In this document: positions 6,823 to 12,730 of the stretch, piece by piece | Layout of the letters: each line of letters starts with the position of its first letter | Numbering within the stretch: the stretch's first letter is position 1 | Source: Candidatus Eiseniibacteriota bacterium | Lineage (GTDB): Bacteria; Eisenbacteria; RBG-16-71-46 | Length of the DNA: 12,730 nucleotides | Direction: 5' to 3' | Assembly: GCA_021414165.1 (NCBI GenBank) | Contig: JAIOPA010000038.1 | Span: forward strand, 1-12,730 | Made by a program: the position numbers and the translations under genes | Notes under the pieces: model-generated | What the model was told of the DNA's origin: nothing | Seen by the model: the letters and a program-made list of their open reading frames with translations, nothing else | Database searches by the model: none

Positions 6823-6889
6823 CTGTGGTGCCAATCTCAACCACCCGACAGGACCACTTCCAACCCCCGACCCCTGAGGACGCACCCCA

Positions 6890-7801
6890 GTGGCAATTCG
6901 ATACGCGGGTGAGTTGGCGGCGTTGGGAACGGCCGTCTGCTTTGCGAGCGGATCGAACCTGTTCACGGCCGCGGGCCGGCGGATGGGTTCCCACGTCATG
7001 AACCGCCTGCGCATCACGGTGGCGCTCGTGCTGCTCACGCTGGCGCTGCGCGCGACCACGGGCGCATGGTGGCCCACGTGGGCCACACCCACGGCGCTCA
7101 TCGCGCTCTCGGTGTCGGGCATGATCGGGTTCGTGTTCGGCGATGCGGGGAACTTCCGCGCCATGGTCATCCTGGGCGCGGGACGAGCATCGCTCTTGGC
7201 CGCCACCGCGCCGCTGTTCACCACCGCGCTCGCGTGGCCGATCCTGCACCAGAAGCCCGGGCCGCTGGCGCTGGCGGGCATGCTGCTCGTGTTCTTCGGC
7301 GTGGGACTGGCGATCACGTCCCGGTCGCGCAAGCAGGCCGGACAGGCCGACCACAAGGAAGGCTCCGAACGCGACGGCATCATCGCCGGACTCCTGGGCG
7401 CGTTCGGTCAGGCCACGGGCATGGTGTTGTCCAAGATCGGCCTGCGCACCGGCATCGATCCGCTGCCGGCCACGGTGGTGCGCGTGACGGCTGCGGTGAT
7501 CACGATCTGGATCATCGCCATGATGCAGCGCGAGGTGAAGCACACGTTCCGCGCCATGAAGGACGGCCGTGCGACCGCGTTCATGGTGGGCGGCGCATTC
7601 ATGGGCCCGTTCCTGGGCGTCACGCTGGCGCTCACCGCGCTGCACTACATCGAGGCCGGCGTCTCAGCCTCGATCACCGCGCTGTCGCCACTCCTGGCCA
7701 TGACGCTCGCGGTCCGCTTCCACGGCGAGCGCCTCACATGGCGCGCGTTGATCGGCGCGGTGATCGCCATCTCCGGCGTGGTCCTGCTGTTCAAGCGCTG
7801 A
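6890..7801 (+). CDS. EamA/DMT-family membrane exporter
   Basis: A 303-aa inner-membrane protein of the drug/metabolite transporter superfamily. It shows two tandem EamA halves (about residues 7-143 and 162-301), for about ten hydrophobic helices in all. They are separated by a charged cytoplasmic linker (SRSRKQAGQADHKEGSERDG). Each half ends in the typical repeat element: a proline-containing helix (TAPLFTTALAWPILHQ; TALSPLLAMTLAVRFHGERL) followed by a glycine-rich last helix (GMLLVFFGVGL; GAVIAISGVVLL). Family members export amino acids, nucleosides or other metabolites; the substrate cannot be deduced. The GTG start at 6890 has GAGGA 9 nt upstream. It is the only plus-strand gene here, divergent from the sigma gene and convergent with the SRPBCC gene. 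Confidence 0.9.
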   Translation: MAIRYAGELAALGTAVCFASGSNLFTAAGRRMGSHVMNRLRITVALVLLTLALRATTGAWWPTWATPTALIALSVSGMIGFVFGDAGNFRAMVILGAGRASLLAATAPLFTTALAWPILHQKPGPLALAGMLLVFFGVGLAITSRSRKQAGQADHKEGSERDGIIAGLLGAFGQATGMVLSKIGLRTGIDPLPATVVRVTAAVITIWIIAMMQREVKHTFRAMKDGRATAFMVGGAFMGPFLGVTLALTALHYIEAGVSASITALSPLLAMTLAVRFHGERLTWRALIGAVIAISGVVLLFKR

Positions 7802-7842
7802 GCGTTCGCGCTCGCGAGTGGCCAATTCACTCGCCCCGGGGC
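7800..7842. terminator. Hairpin cluster between convergent genes
   Basis: Three short inverted repeats fill the gap between the exporter and SRPBCC stops. They are GAGCG-TTCG-CGCTC (7800-7813), GCGAGTG-(7 nt)-CACTCGC (7814-7834) and the palindrome GCCCCGGGGC (7833-7842), which overlaps the second by 2 nt. The 7-bp stem is perfect and works in both directions. There is no T-run on either strand, so bidirectional termination is likely but not certain. Confidence 0.5.
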
Positions 7843-7849
7843 GATTGGA

Positions 7850-8455
7850 TCAGTTCGCGACCGTCGTGTCCGGGGCCATCTCTTCTTCGGCCTCGAGGCT
7901 GTCGGCCGGGAACTCCTCGGCCTCGACCTTCTGCTTCAGCCGGCGCATGTCGTCGACCAGTTTCTTCATGGCGTCGGGCGTGACCAGCGGCTCCATGAGC
8001 GCGGCGAACTTGTTCTCGTAGCGGAAGCGGCCGTCCTGCTCGAAACGCGTGCGGCCGTTGGGCAGCGCGGTGAGCGAGTAGAGCACGTCGCCCGTCATCA
8101 TGCCCGGCATGGCGATGTGCACGCCGATGCGATTCGGCGGATCCCACACGGTGATCTCACCGGGGATGCGCAGCTTGCCCTGCATGTGCGGATCGTTCAT
8201 GACCCACCACTCGCGATGGCCGATGCCCTCGGCCACGGTGGTCGTGTCGGGCTCGATGGCCTCGAGCCAACCCACCCACTGCGTGAGCTTGTCGGGCTCC
8301 GAGAGCCACGCCCACACGGTCTCCAATGGACGATCGATCTCGACGTTGCCACGCAGACGGCCCGCGTCACGGCGGTTGGACGCGATGAACAGTCCGAGCA
8401 CCGACAGGACGAGCAGCGCGACCAGTGTGCCGACGATGCGAACGACCCATTTCAT
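7850..8455 (-). CDS. Membrane-anchored SRPBCC (START/Bet v1-like) protein
   Basis: A 201-aa protein with an uncleaved-looking hydrophobic N-terminal helix (about residues 5-25, VVRIVGTLVALLVLSVLGLF). It is followed by a polyketide-cyclase/dehydrase-like SRPBCC domain (about 36-175). The domain begins with the typical GNVEIDRPLETVWAWLSEP strand-helix and contains ITVWDPPNRIGVHI and TRFEQDGRFRYENKF strands. The family binds hydrophobic ligands in a helix-grip pocket; no catalytic residue or ligand can be named. The tail is acidic (EAEEEMAPD). The ATG at 8455 has GGAGG 9 nt upstream and starts directly at the membrane helix; the longer open frame to 8584 adds Arg/Cys-rich nonsense. It stands alone between pyrF and the convergent exporter, and no promoter is clear. 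Confidence 0.8.
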   Translation of the reverse strand: MKWVVRIVGTLVALLVLSVLGLFIASNRRDAGRLRGNVEIDRPLETVWAWLSEPDKLTQWVGWLEAIEPDTTTVAEGIGHREWWVMNDPHMQGKLRIPGEITVWDPPNRIGVHIAMPGMMTGDVLYSLTALPNGRTRFEQDGRFRYENKFAALMEPLVTPDAMKKLVDDMRRLKQKVEAEEFPADSLEAEEEMAPDTTVAN

Positions 8456-8522
8456 GTGCAGCGCCCTCCGTGGATGGTCTCGTCCTGCACAGACGGAATG
8501 GTCACGCCCACCCAGAAGGGTC

Positions 8523-8538
8523 CGTGCGCGTTCGCACG
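8523..8538. repeat. Hairpin upstream of the SRPBCC gene
   Basis: CGTGCG-CGTT-CGCACG is a perfect 6-bp stem with a 4-nt loop. It overlaps a second possible stem (GCACG-CCG-CGTGC, 8534-8546). It lies in the 231-nt gap between pyrF and the SRPBCC gene. It may help end the pyr transcript or form part of the SRPBCC leader. I see no convincing promoter elements or small ORF in the rest of this gap. Confidence 0.35.
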
Positions 8539-8686
8539 CCGCGTGCCAGCCGCTGGGCGGGCAACGCCGCGCACGTTCGCACATGCGGGCCGCGAGCGCA
8601 CCATGGCCACCGGCCGGGCGCCGGGCGCGCGCTCACCAGCGCCCCCGTGCGTTCCGCAGTGCCGAGCGTGCGAAGTGAAGCGAGGG

Positions 8687-9409
8687 CTAGGCCTTCGCTG
8701 CGAGAACCCGGTCGCGCTCGGCGCGGGCGGCGAGCAGCGCGGCGCGCGGGTCGGCTGCGGCCGTGACCGCGCGGCCCAGCACCAGCAGGCTCGCGCCATC
8801 GCGCGTAGCGCTCTCCACCGTGGCGACGCGCTTCTGATCGTGCGTGTCGCCCCCCGCCATGCGAATGCCCGGCGTGACCGCATAGAAGTCGTGCTTCAAG
8901 TGTGCGCGGATGCCCGCGAGATCGGCCGGCGAGCACACCACGCCCAGCGCGCCCGCAGCCACCGCCTCGGCGGTGAGCGCGGCAGCCACGGCGTGCAGGT
9001 CGAACGGCTTCACGAATCCGGGCGGCATGGCCGCGGGATCGAGGCTCGTGAGCAACGTGACCGCCACGACGCGCGTCGAACCACCGGCCTCGCGGATGCC
9101 TTCCACTGCGGCCGCCACCATGGCCGCGCCACCCGTGGCGTGCACCGTGAGCAGATCGGCACCCAGACGCGCAGCCGAACCCGCCGCGCCCTTCACGGTG
9201 TTCGGGATGTCGTGCAGCTTGAGATCCAGGAACACGCGACGGCCGCGCGACTTCAACGCGCGCAATGCCTCGGGCCCTGCGGCCGTGAACAACTCTAGCC
9301 CGAGTTTCGCGTACTCCGGTCCCTCACCCAACGCGTCGTTCAACGCGAGTGCGGCTTCCAGCGTGGGCGTATCGAACGCGATCGCGAACTCCGGGGCGTG
9401 CTGCGACAT
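8687..9409 (-). CDS. pyrF: Orotidine 5'-phosphate decarboxylase
   Basis: Converts OMP to UMP with loss of CO2, the last step of de novo UMP synthesis, in the cytoplasm. The 240-aa length is normal for the short bacterial form. The invariant Lys-Asp-Lys-Asp network is present: Lys35 (YAKLG) and DLKLHDIPNT (Asp62, Lys64, Asp67). The substrate-binding Asp13 (FDTP), the phosphate-loop TPGIR (179-183) and the LGRAVT end (211-216) are also seen. The ATG at 9409 has GAGGA upstream. It begins 24 nt after the pyrD stop, with no intervening terminator, so it is the last gene of a pyrK-pyrD-pyrF run. The other pathway genes (pyrB, pyrC, pyrE, carAB) are not in the window. Confidence 0.96.
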   Translation of the reverse strand: MSQHAPEFAIAFDTPTLEAALALNDALGEGPEYAKLGLELFTAAGPEALRALKSRGRRVFLDLKLHDIPNTVKGAAGSAARLGADLLTVHATGGAAMVAAAVEGIREAGGSTRVVAVTLLTSLDPAAMPPGFVKPFDLHAVAAALTAEAVAAGALGVVCSPADLAGIRAHLKHDFYAVTPGIRMAGGDTHDQKRVATVESATRDGASLLVLGRAVTAAADPRAALLAARAERDRVLAAKA

Positions 9410-9433
9410 GGGATCCTCGAGTCGGTGAAAGGG

Positions 9434-10420
9434 TCAGGCGTGCGGCTTGGCCGGTTCCTGCGCCGCGGGCGCCTGGACCGCGCCGATCAGACTGCTGAGC
9501 TTGGCGTGACCGTGCTGGGCCAACCAGGTGCGCATCTCGGCGAGCACGCGCGTGGCGGCCTCGGGCTCGACGAACGTGGCGGTACCCACCTGCACGGCAG
9601 TCGCGCCCACGGCAATGAACTCCAGTGCGTCGCGCCCGCTCACGATGCCGCCCGAGCCCACCACGGGGATGCCGATCGCACCCGAGGCCTCCCAGCAGCG
9701 CGCCAATGCGAGCGGCTTGATCGCGGGGCCCGACAAGCCACCGGTGGCCTTGCCGAGCTTGCTGCGCATGCGATCCAGATCGAGCGCCAGGCCCACGAAC
9801 GTGTTCACCGCGGTCACCGCATCGGCGCCACCGCGCTCGCAGGCGCGCGCGGTCTCGCGGATGTCGGTCACATCGGGCGAGAGCTTGGCGATCAACGGCC
9901 GGTCCGTGAGCCGGCGCAGGCCCACCAGCGTGCGCTCGAGCCGCGCGGGATCGGCCCAGAACCGCGCGCCGCCCGCGGCCACGTTGGGGCACGAGAAGTT
10001 CACCTCGAACGCGCCCACTCCGGGCTCATTGCCGAGCGCGCCCAGCAATGTCTCGAGTTCCTCGGGCGTCTCGCCACCGATGCTCGCGATCACCGTGGCC
10101 TTGAGCTTGGCGAGTCGCGGCAGCTTCTCGCTGCGGAAGCGCTCGAGCCCCACGTTCTCGAGCCCGATCGAGTTGAGCATGCCGCTCGCGGTCTCGGCCA
10201 CGCGCGTGGGCGCATTGCCGGGGCGCGGCTTCACGGTGACGGTCTTGGTGACGACCGCACCCAGCACCGACAGATCGACCACGTGCGCGTATTCATCGCC
10301 GTAACCGAACGTGCCACTCGCGGTGAGGATCGGGTTCTTGAGCTGCAGCTTGCCGATGCGCACTGACAGATCGACGCGCTTCTCGCTGATCGGCTTCGAC
10401 TTCGGGGTCACGTGGCTCAT
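9434..10420 (-). CDS. pyrD: Dihydroorotate dehydrogenase, class 1B catalytic subunit
   Basis: FMN enzyme that oxidises dihydroorotate to orotate in the cytoplasm, passing electrons through PyrK to NAD+. The TIM-barrel motifs are clear: NPILTASGTFGYGDEY (29-44), the substrate loop ETASGMLNSIGLEN (76-89), and NFSCPNV with the catalytic-base Cys144 that marks class 1 enzymes. The phosphate/FMN end follows (GIPVVGSGGIVSGRDALEF and AVQVGTA). The adjacent pyrK makes class 1B rather than 1A or the quinone-linked class 2. The 328 aa include a roughly 15-residue polar N-terminal extension and an Ala/Pro-rich tail (QAPAAQEPAKPHA) beyond the usual end. The ATG overlaps the pyrK stop in ATGA, which fixes the start; the longer open frame to 10594 merely reads through pyrK out of frame. 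Confidence 0.96.
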   Translation of the reverse strand: MSHVTPKSKPISEKRVDLSVRIGKLQLKNPILTASGTFGYGDEYAHVVDLSVLGAVVTKTVTVKPRPGNAPTRVAETASGMLNSIGLENVGLERFRSEKLPRLAKLKATVIASIGGETPEELETLLGALGNEPGVGAFEVNFSCPNVAAGGARFWADPARLERTLVGLRRLTDRPLIAKLSPDVTDIRETARACERGGADAVTAVNTFVGLALDLDRMRSKLGKATGGLSGPAIKPLALARCWEASGAIGIPVVGSGGIVSGRDALEFIAVGATAVQVGTATFVEPEAATRVLAEMRTWLAQHGHAKLSSLIGAVQAPAAQEPAKPHA

Positions 10421-11304
10421 TCGACACGATCCCAGTCGAGCTCGCGCGCCTCGAACACCGGGCCGTCGGTGCAACACATGGCCCACTCGGGGTTGCCCTG
10501 GAGCGGCGCGGCATCGGCCCCGGTGGCCAGCACGCGATCGCGCGCCTCGGCCGAGCGCGGCAGCGGGCAGCCGCGGCACACGCCAGTGCCGCACGCCATC
10601 ACACTCTCCATGGCGAGATGCGCACGCGCGCCGTTCGCCATGGCCCAGCGCGCCACCGCGGCCAGCATGCCGTGCGGGCCGCAGGAGTAGATCACCAGCG
10701 GTCCCGCGAGCTTGGGCGCCAGACGATCGAGCATCTGCACCACGTTGCCCTTGAACCCGCGCGTGCCGTCATCAGTGGCCAGGTGCAGCTTGCTGCCGCG
10801 CTTGGCCAAGCGCTCACGCGCCTCAGCCAACCCCACCAGCAGCGACGCCGTGCGCGCGCCGAACACGAACTCGCAACGCCGGCGCGACTTGGCCAGCACG
10901 TCCGCGGCCATGAGCAGCGGTGCCACTCCGCGGCCGCCCGCCACCAGCACCGGAGTGCCCGGCTCATCCAGCGGATAGCCCTGCCCCAACGGGCCGGTCA
11001 CGCCGATCGTCGAACCCGGCTCGAGCCGCGCGATCGCCTGCGTGCCCGTGCCGACCGGCGCGTACAGGAACCCGACCACCAGCTTCGTGCCCTTCTTGCT
11101 CACGCTCGCCACGCTCATCGGCCGCGGCAACAGCACGGGCGACGGCGGGTCCAGGAGCAACTGCACGAACTGCCCGGCCACCGGGGCCGCGAAACCCGCC
11201 GGCATCTCGAGTTCGAGCCAGCGGAAGCCGGCACCATATTCACGCTGCGTGCGCACGCGCGCGCTCACCTGCCGCCACGTGCGAGTGGTCGTCGCCAAGA
11301 TCAC
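10417..11304 (-). CDS. pyrK: Dihydroorotate dehydrogenase electron-transfer subunit (FAD and 2Fe-2S)
   Basis: Partner of PyrD that carries electrons from FMN through a 2Fe-2S cluster and FAD to NAD+. The N-terminal ferredoxin-reductase-like barrel has the FAD motif RPMSVAS (from Arg61) and GPLGQGY (104-110). The nucleotide domain has VAGGRGVAPLL (121-131). The C-terminal cluster ligands are ACGTGVCRGC (Cys238, Cys243, Cys246) and CCTDGPVF (Cys277 or Cys278), the standard PyrK pattern. At 295 aa it is slightly long for the family. The GTG start at 11304 overlaps the stop of the upstream TPR-like gene in GTGA, with AGGA just before it. The stop overlaps pyrD, so PyrK and PyrD should be made in step. 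Confidence 0.95.
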   Translation of the reverse strand: MILATTTRTWRQVSARVRTQREYGAGFRWLELEMPAGFAAPVAGQFVQLLLDPPSPVLLPRPMSVASVSKKGTKLVVGFLYAPVGTGTQAIARLEPGSTIGVTGPLGQGYPLDEPGTPVLVAGGRGVAPLLMAADVLAKSRRRCEFVFGARTASLLVGLAEARERLAKRGSKLHLATDDGTRGFKGNVVQMLDRLAPKLAGPLVIYSCGPHGMLAAVARWAMANGARAHLAMESVMACGTGVCRGCPLPRSAEARDRVLATGADAAPLQGNPEWAMCCTDGPVFEARELDWDRVE

Positions 11305-12730
11305 TTGTCCTTTGTGGGCTGCGCCTTCTTCTTCTGTTCCTGCTGCAGCTTCTTGGCCGCGGCAGCCTCTTCCTTGCGCTGCTGTTCCTGCTGCTTGGCC
11401 AGCGCCTTGGCCAGCTTCTTGGCCTGCTTCACGCTATCCGGCTCGTCCTTGGACCACACGCTCGAGAAGCCCAGATTGGGATCGACCGGCGGCTTGATCT
11501 TGGCGGGCTTCTTCTTGGCGAGCGCCAACGAATCCGCGAGCCCGTTCGCGCGCCGCGAAGAATCGGCCGCCGCGCGGATGCGCTGCATGGCCGCCGCCTG
11601 CTCGAGCGAATCCGCCACCACGCGGCGGCGCTCGGCCTCGAACACCACCCGTGCGCTGTCCGCCGCGATCGCGATGCGCATGGAGTCCGCGCTCGCCTTG
11701 GCGCGCAGCGAATCCGCCACCACGCGCGCACGCAGTGAATCGGCGCGCGACATCTTGCGGTTGATCGGCGTCACCTTGGGGGCCGACGGCAGCTTGATCG
11801 GCTTGCTCAATGCCGCGCCGGTACCTGCAGCGCCCGTGAGCGCCGAGGCCGGGATCGAATCGACCTTCGCGAAGTCCGGCGGCGTCGTGTTGTCGGGCGA
11901 CAGCACCACTCCGTTCTCCTTGGCGACCTGCTGCTGGATCTGCGCCATGAGCGCGCCGCGGCCCACCGTGTCGGGGCGCGCGAACGCGCGGCGCAGCGAG
12001 TCGACCCGCGCACGTCCCGCCGCCGTGGTGTCGGCGCGCGCAAGGCGAATGAGCGAATCGCGGCTCGCCATGAGCCGGCGCAGCGAATCCGGCAGCATGC
12101 GATTGCGCAGTTGCGACGGATTGAGCGTGGGCTGCGACGGCGCGTTCACACCCGGGCCGAAGCGCACCGCGGCCGGCTCCGGGATGCTCGCTTCCTTGCG
12201 CGTGCCCAGCCCCGGCGTCGTGTCCGGCACGTCGGTGAGCTCGGCGTCATCGGACTCCAGCACCGGCTTGGCGATGGTCTTGGGCGGCACGATCAGGTTG
12301 GCCGGCACGGCGATGCCCTCGGCCTCCAGGAAGTCGCGCGCGGCCAGCTGCCCCTCGGTCTCGGGGAACTCGCGCACGACCTTCCAGAACAGCGAGTCGG
12401 CGGACTCCTTGCGATCGAGCTTGCGAGCGAGCACCCAGGCCTGCGCGTTCAGCGCGCGCGCCTGCACCGACTTCACATCGACCGAGTCGACGATCGAACG
12501 GTATTCCTCGAGTGCACGCTCGGGGCGCTGCAGATTGAACAGGTAGTGCTCAGCCACCAGGAAGCGCGCCTCGGCCTTCTTGGCCACCGAGTCCGCGCCC
12601 GCCGCGGTGCGGAACCGCTCGATGCGATCGAGGTTCTCGAGCCGCTGGTCGGACTGCTGCGCGAACTGCGACGTGCCCACCTGCTCCTTCACCTTGGCGT
12701 ACTCCACACGCGCACGCGCGAAGTCGTCGG
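11301..12730 (-). CDS. TPR-like protein with an Ala-Asp-Ser repeat segment and Lys-rich tail (5' end outside the window)
   Basis: The frame stays open to the window edge, with seven more codons (DDFARAR) above the GTG at 12707, so the true start is further right. Numbered from that GTG, residues 1-130 are helical with TPR-like pairs (AEARFLVAEHYLFNLQRPERALEEYRSI; ARALNAQAWVLARKLDRKESADSLFWKVVREFPET), like tetratricopeptide proteins of the envelope. Residues 140-310 are Pro/Ala/Thr-rich linker. Residues 321-400 carry an xADSxR repeat, and 424-468 are Lys/Gln/Ala-rich, probably a coiled coil. No enzyme motif is visible. No signal peptide can be judged because the N-terminus is missing. The gene is coupled to pyrK by a 4-nt overlap although no metabolic link is evident. 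Envelope or scaffold role is an inference; function unknown. Confidence 0.75.
   Translation of the reverse strand, partial: DDFARARVEYAKVKEQVGTSQFAQQSDQRLENLDRIERFRTAAGADSVAKKAEARFLVAEHYLFNLQRPERALEEYRSIVDSVDVKSVQARALNAQAWVLARKLDRKESADSLFWKVVREFPETEGQLAARDFLEAEGIAVPANLIVPPKTIAKPVLESDDAELTDVPDTTPGLGTRKEASIPEPAAVRFGPGVNAPSQPTLNPSQLRNRMLPDSLRRLMASRDSLIRLARADTTAAGRARVDSLRRAFARPDTVGRGALMAQIQQQVAKENGVVLSPDNTTPPDFAKVDSIPASALTGAAGTGAALSKPIKLPSAPKVTPINRKMSRADSLRARVVADSLRAKASADSMRIAIAADSARVVFEAERRRVVADSLEQAAAMQRIRAAADSSRRANGLADSLALAKKKPAKIKPPVDPNLGFSSVWSKDEPDSVKQAKKLAKALAKQQEQQRKEEAAAAKKLQQEQKKKAQPTKDK
11508..11747 (-). repeat. Coding repeat: Ala-Asp-Ser motif with 9-residue period
   Basis: Counting from the GTG at 12707, ADS occurs at residues 322, 331, 340, 349, 365, 381 and 391 (spacings 9, 9, 9, 16, 16, 10). 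The first four units are near-perfect nonapeptides of the form ADSxRxxx(x). The DNA shows recurrent GAATCCGCC-type blocks on the plus strand but with many silent differences, so the repeat is conserved at protein level. The spacing suits a long amphipathic helix or coiled coil. Confidence 0.7.

Noticed and set aside
6820..6842. Possible sigma54 promoter (TTGGCACC on the minus strand)
   Set aside because: The downstream GC element is 13 nt away, not the required 10, so the -24/-12 spacing is wrong.
6739..7383. Upstream extension of the sigma factor frame to 413 aa
   Set aside because: The extension lies antisense within the exporter gene and has no sigma-like features; a start at 6738 gives the normal ECF length.
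8456..8584. Longer N-terminus for the SRPBCC protein
   Set aside because: The added residues are Arg/Cys-rich and would place the membrane helix internally; a good GGAGG site supports 8455.
10421..10594. Upstream extension of the pyrD frame to 386 aa
   Set aside because: It reads through pyrK in another frame; the ATGA overlap at 10420 and the conserved N-terminus fix the shorter start.
10618..12546. A 642-codon plus-strand open frame opposite pyrK and the TPR-like gene
   Set aside because: It is antisense to conserved PyrK motifs and to the repeat segment, and its Ser/Ala/Arg-rich translation is the mirror of the ADS repeats.
1..12730. CRISPR arrays, tRNA/rRNA genes, IS ends or phage genes
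   Set aside because: No regularly spaced repeats, cloverleaf-like sequence, transposase-like protein or flanking inverted repeats were seen on either strand.

Overview
The window is a GC-rich stretch of bacterial chromosome, densely packed with genes. Eight genes lie wholly inside it and two run off its ends; nine of these ten are on the minus strand and only the EamA-type exporter is on the plus strand. I see no tRNA, rRNA, CRISPR array, IS element or phage gene. A PEP-CTERM/XrtA-type polysaccharide deacetylase, GC-biased codon use, frequent GTG starts and a serine/arginine/alanine-rich TPR protein suggest a Gram-negative, high-GC bacterium. Gemmatimonadota is my best guess, but that is inference from style and gene order, not from a marker gene.

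Reading the minus strand from the right end: (1) 12730-11301 is the C-terminal part of a TPR-like protein with an Ala-Asp-Ser repeat region. It overlaps by 4 nt (GTGA) with pyrK, which overlaps by 4 nt (ATGA) with pyrD; pyrF follows 24 nt later. pyrK and pyrD encode the NAD-dependent class 1B dihydroorotate dehydrogenase and pyrF encodes OMP decarboxylase, so this is the late part of de novo UMP synthesis, translationally coupled to an envelope-like protein. (2) After a 231-nt gap comes a small membrane-anchored SRPBCC protein (8455-7850). It converges on the plus-strand EamA-type exporter (6890-7801), with hairpins in the 48-nt space between them. (3) A 151-nt divergent region separates the exporter from an ECF sigma factor gene (6738-6142). 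The sigma gene overlaps by 4 nt (GTGA) with a 572-aa anti-sigma factor that has a zinc-finger N-terminus, one membrane span, and a carboxypeptidase-regulatory-like domain on the far side of the membrane. A hairpin plus T-tract follows. (4) An OPT-family transporter (4254-2377) stands alone and ends in a strong 10-bp hairpin. (5) A recognisable promoter at about 2262-2234 drives a GDP-sugar short-chain dehydrogenase/reductase, then the polysaccharide deacetylase (8 nt later), then a formyltransferase-like gene (ATGA overlap) that leaves the window on the left. This last unit looks like part of a surface-glycan or exopolysaccharide locus.

No obviously new defence or mobile system is present. 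The items most worth a second look are the anti-sigma fusion architecture, the ADS nonapeptide-repeat protein coupled to pyrimidine genes, the glycan cassette pairing a GDP-sugar SDR with a formyltransferase-like protein, and a 14-bp perfect inverted repeat in the divergent regulatory region. All intergenic gaps are shorter than 300 bases.
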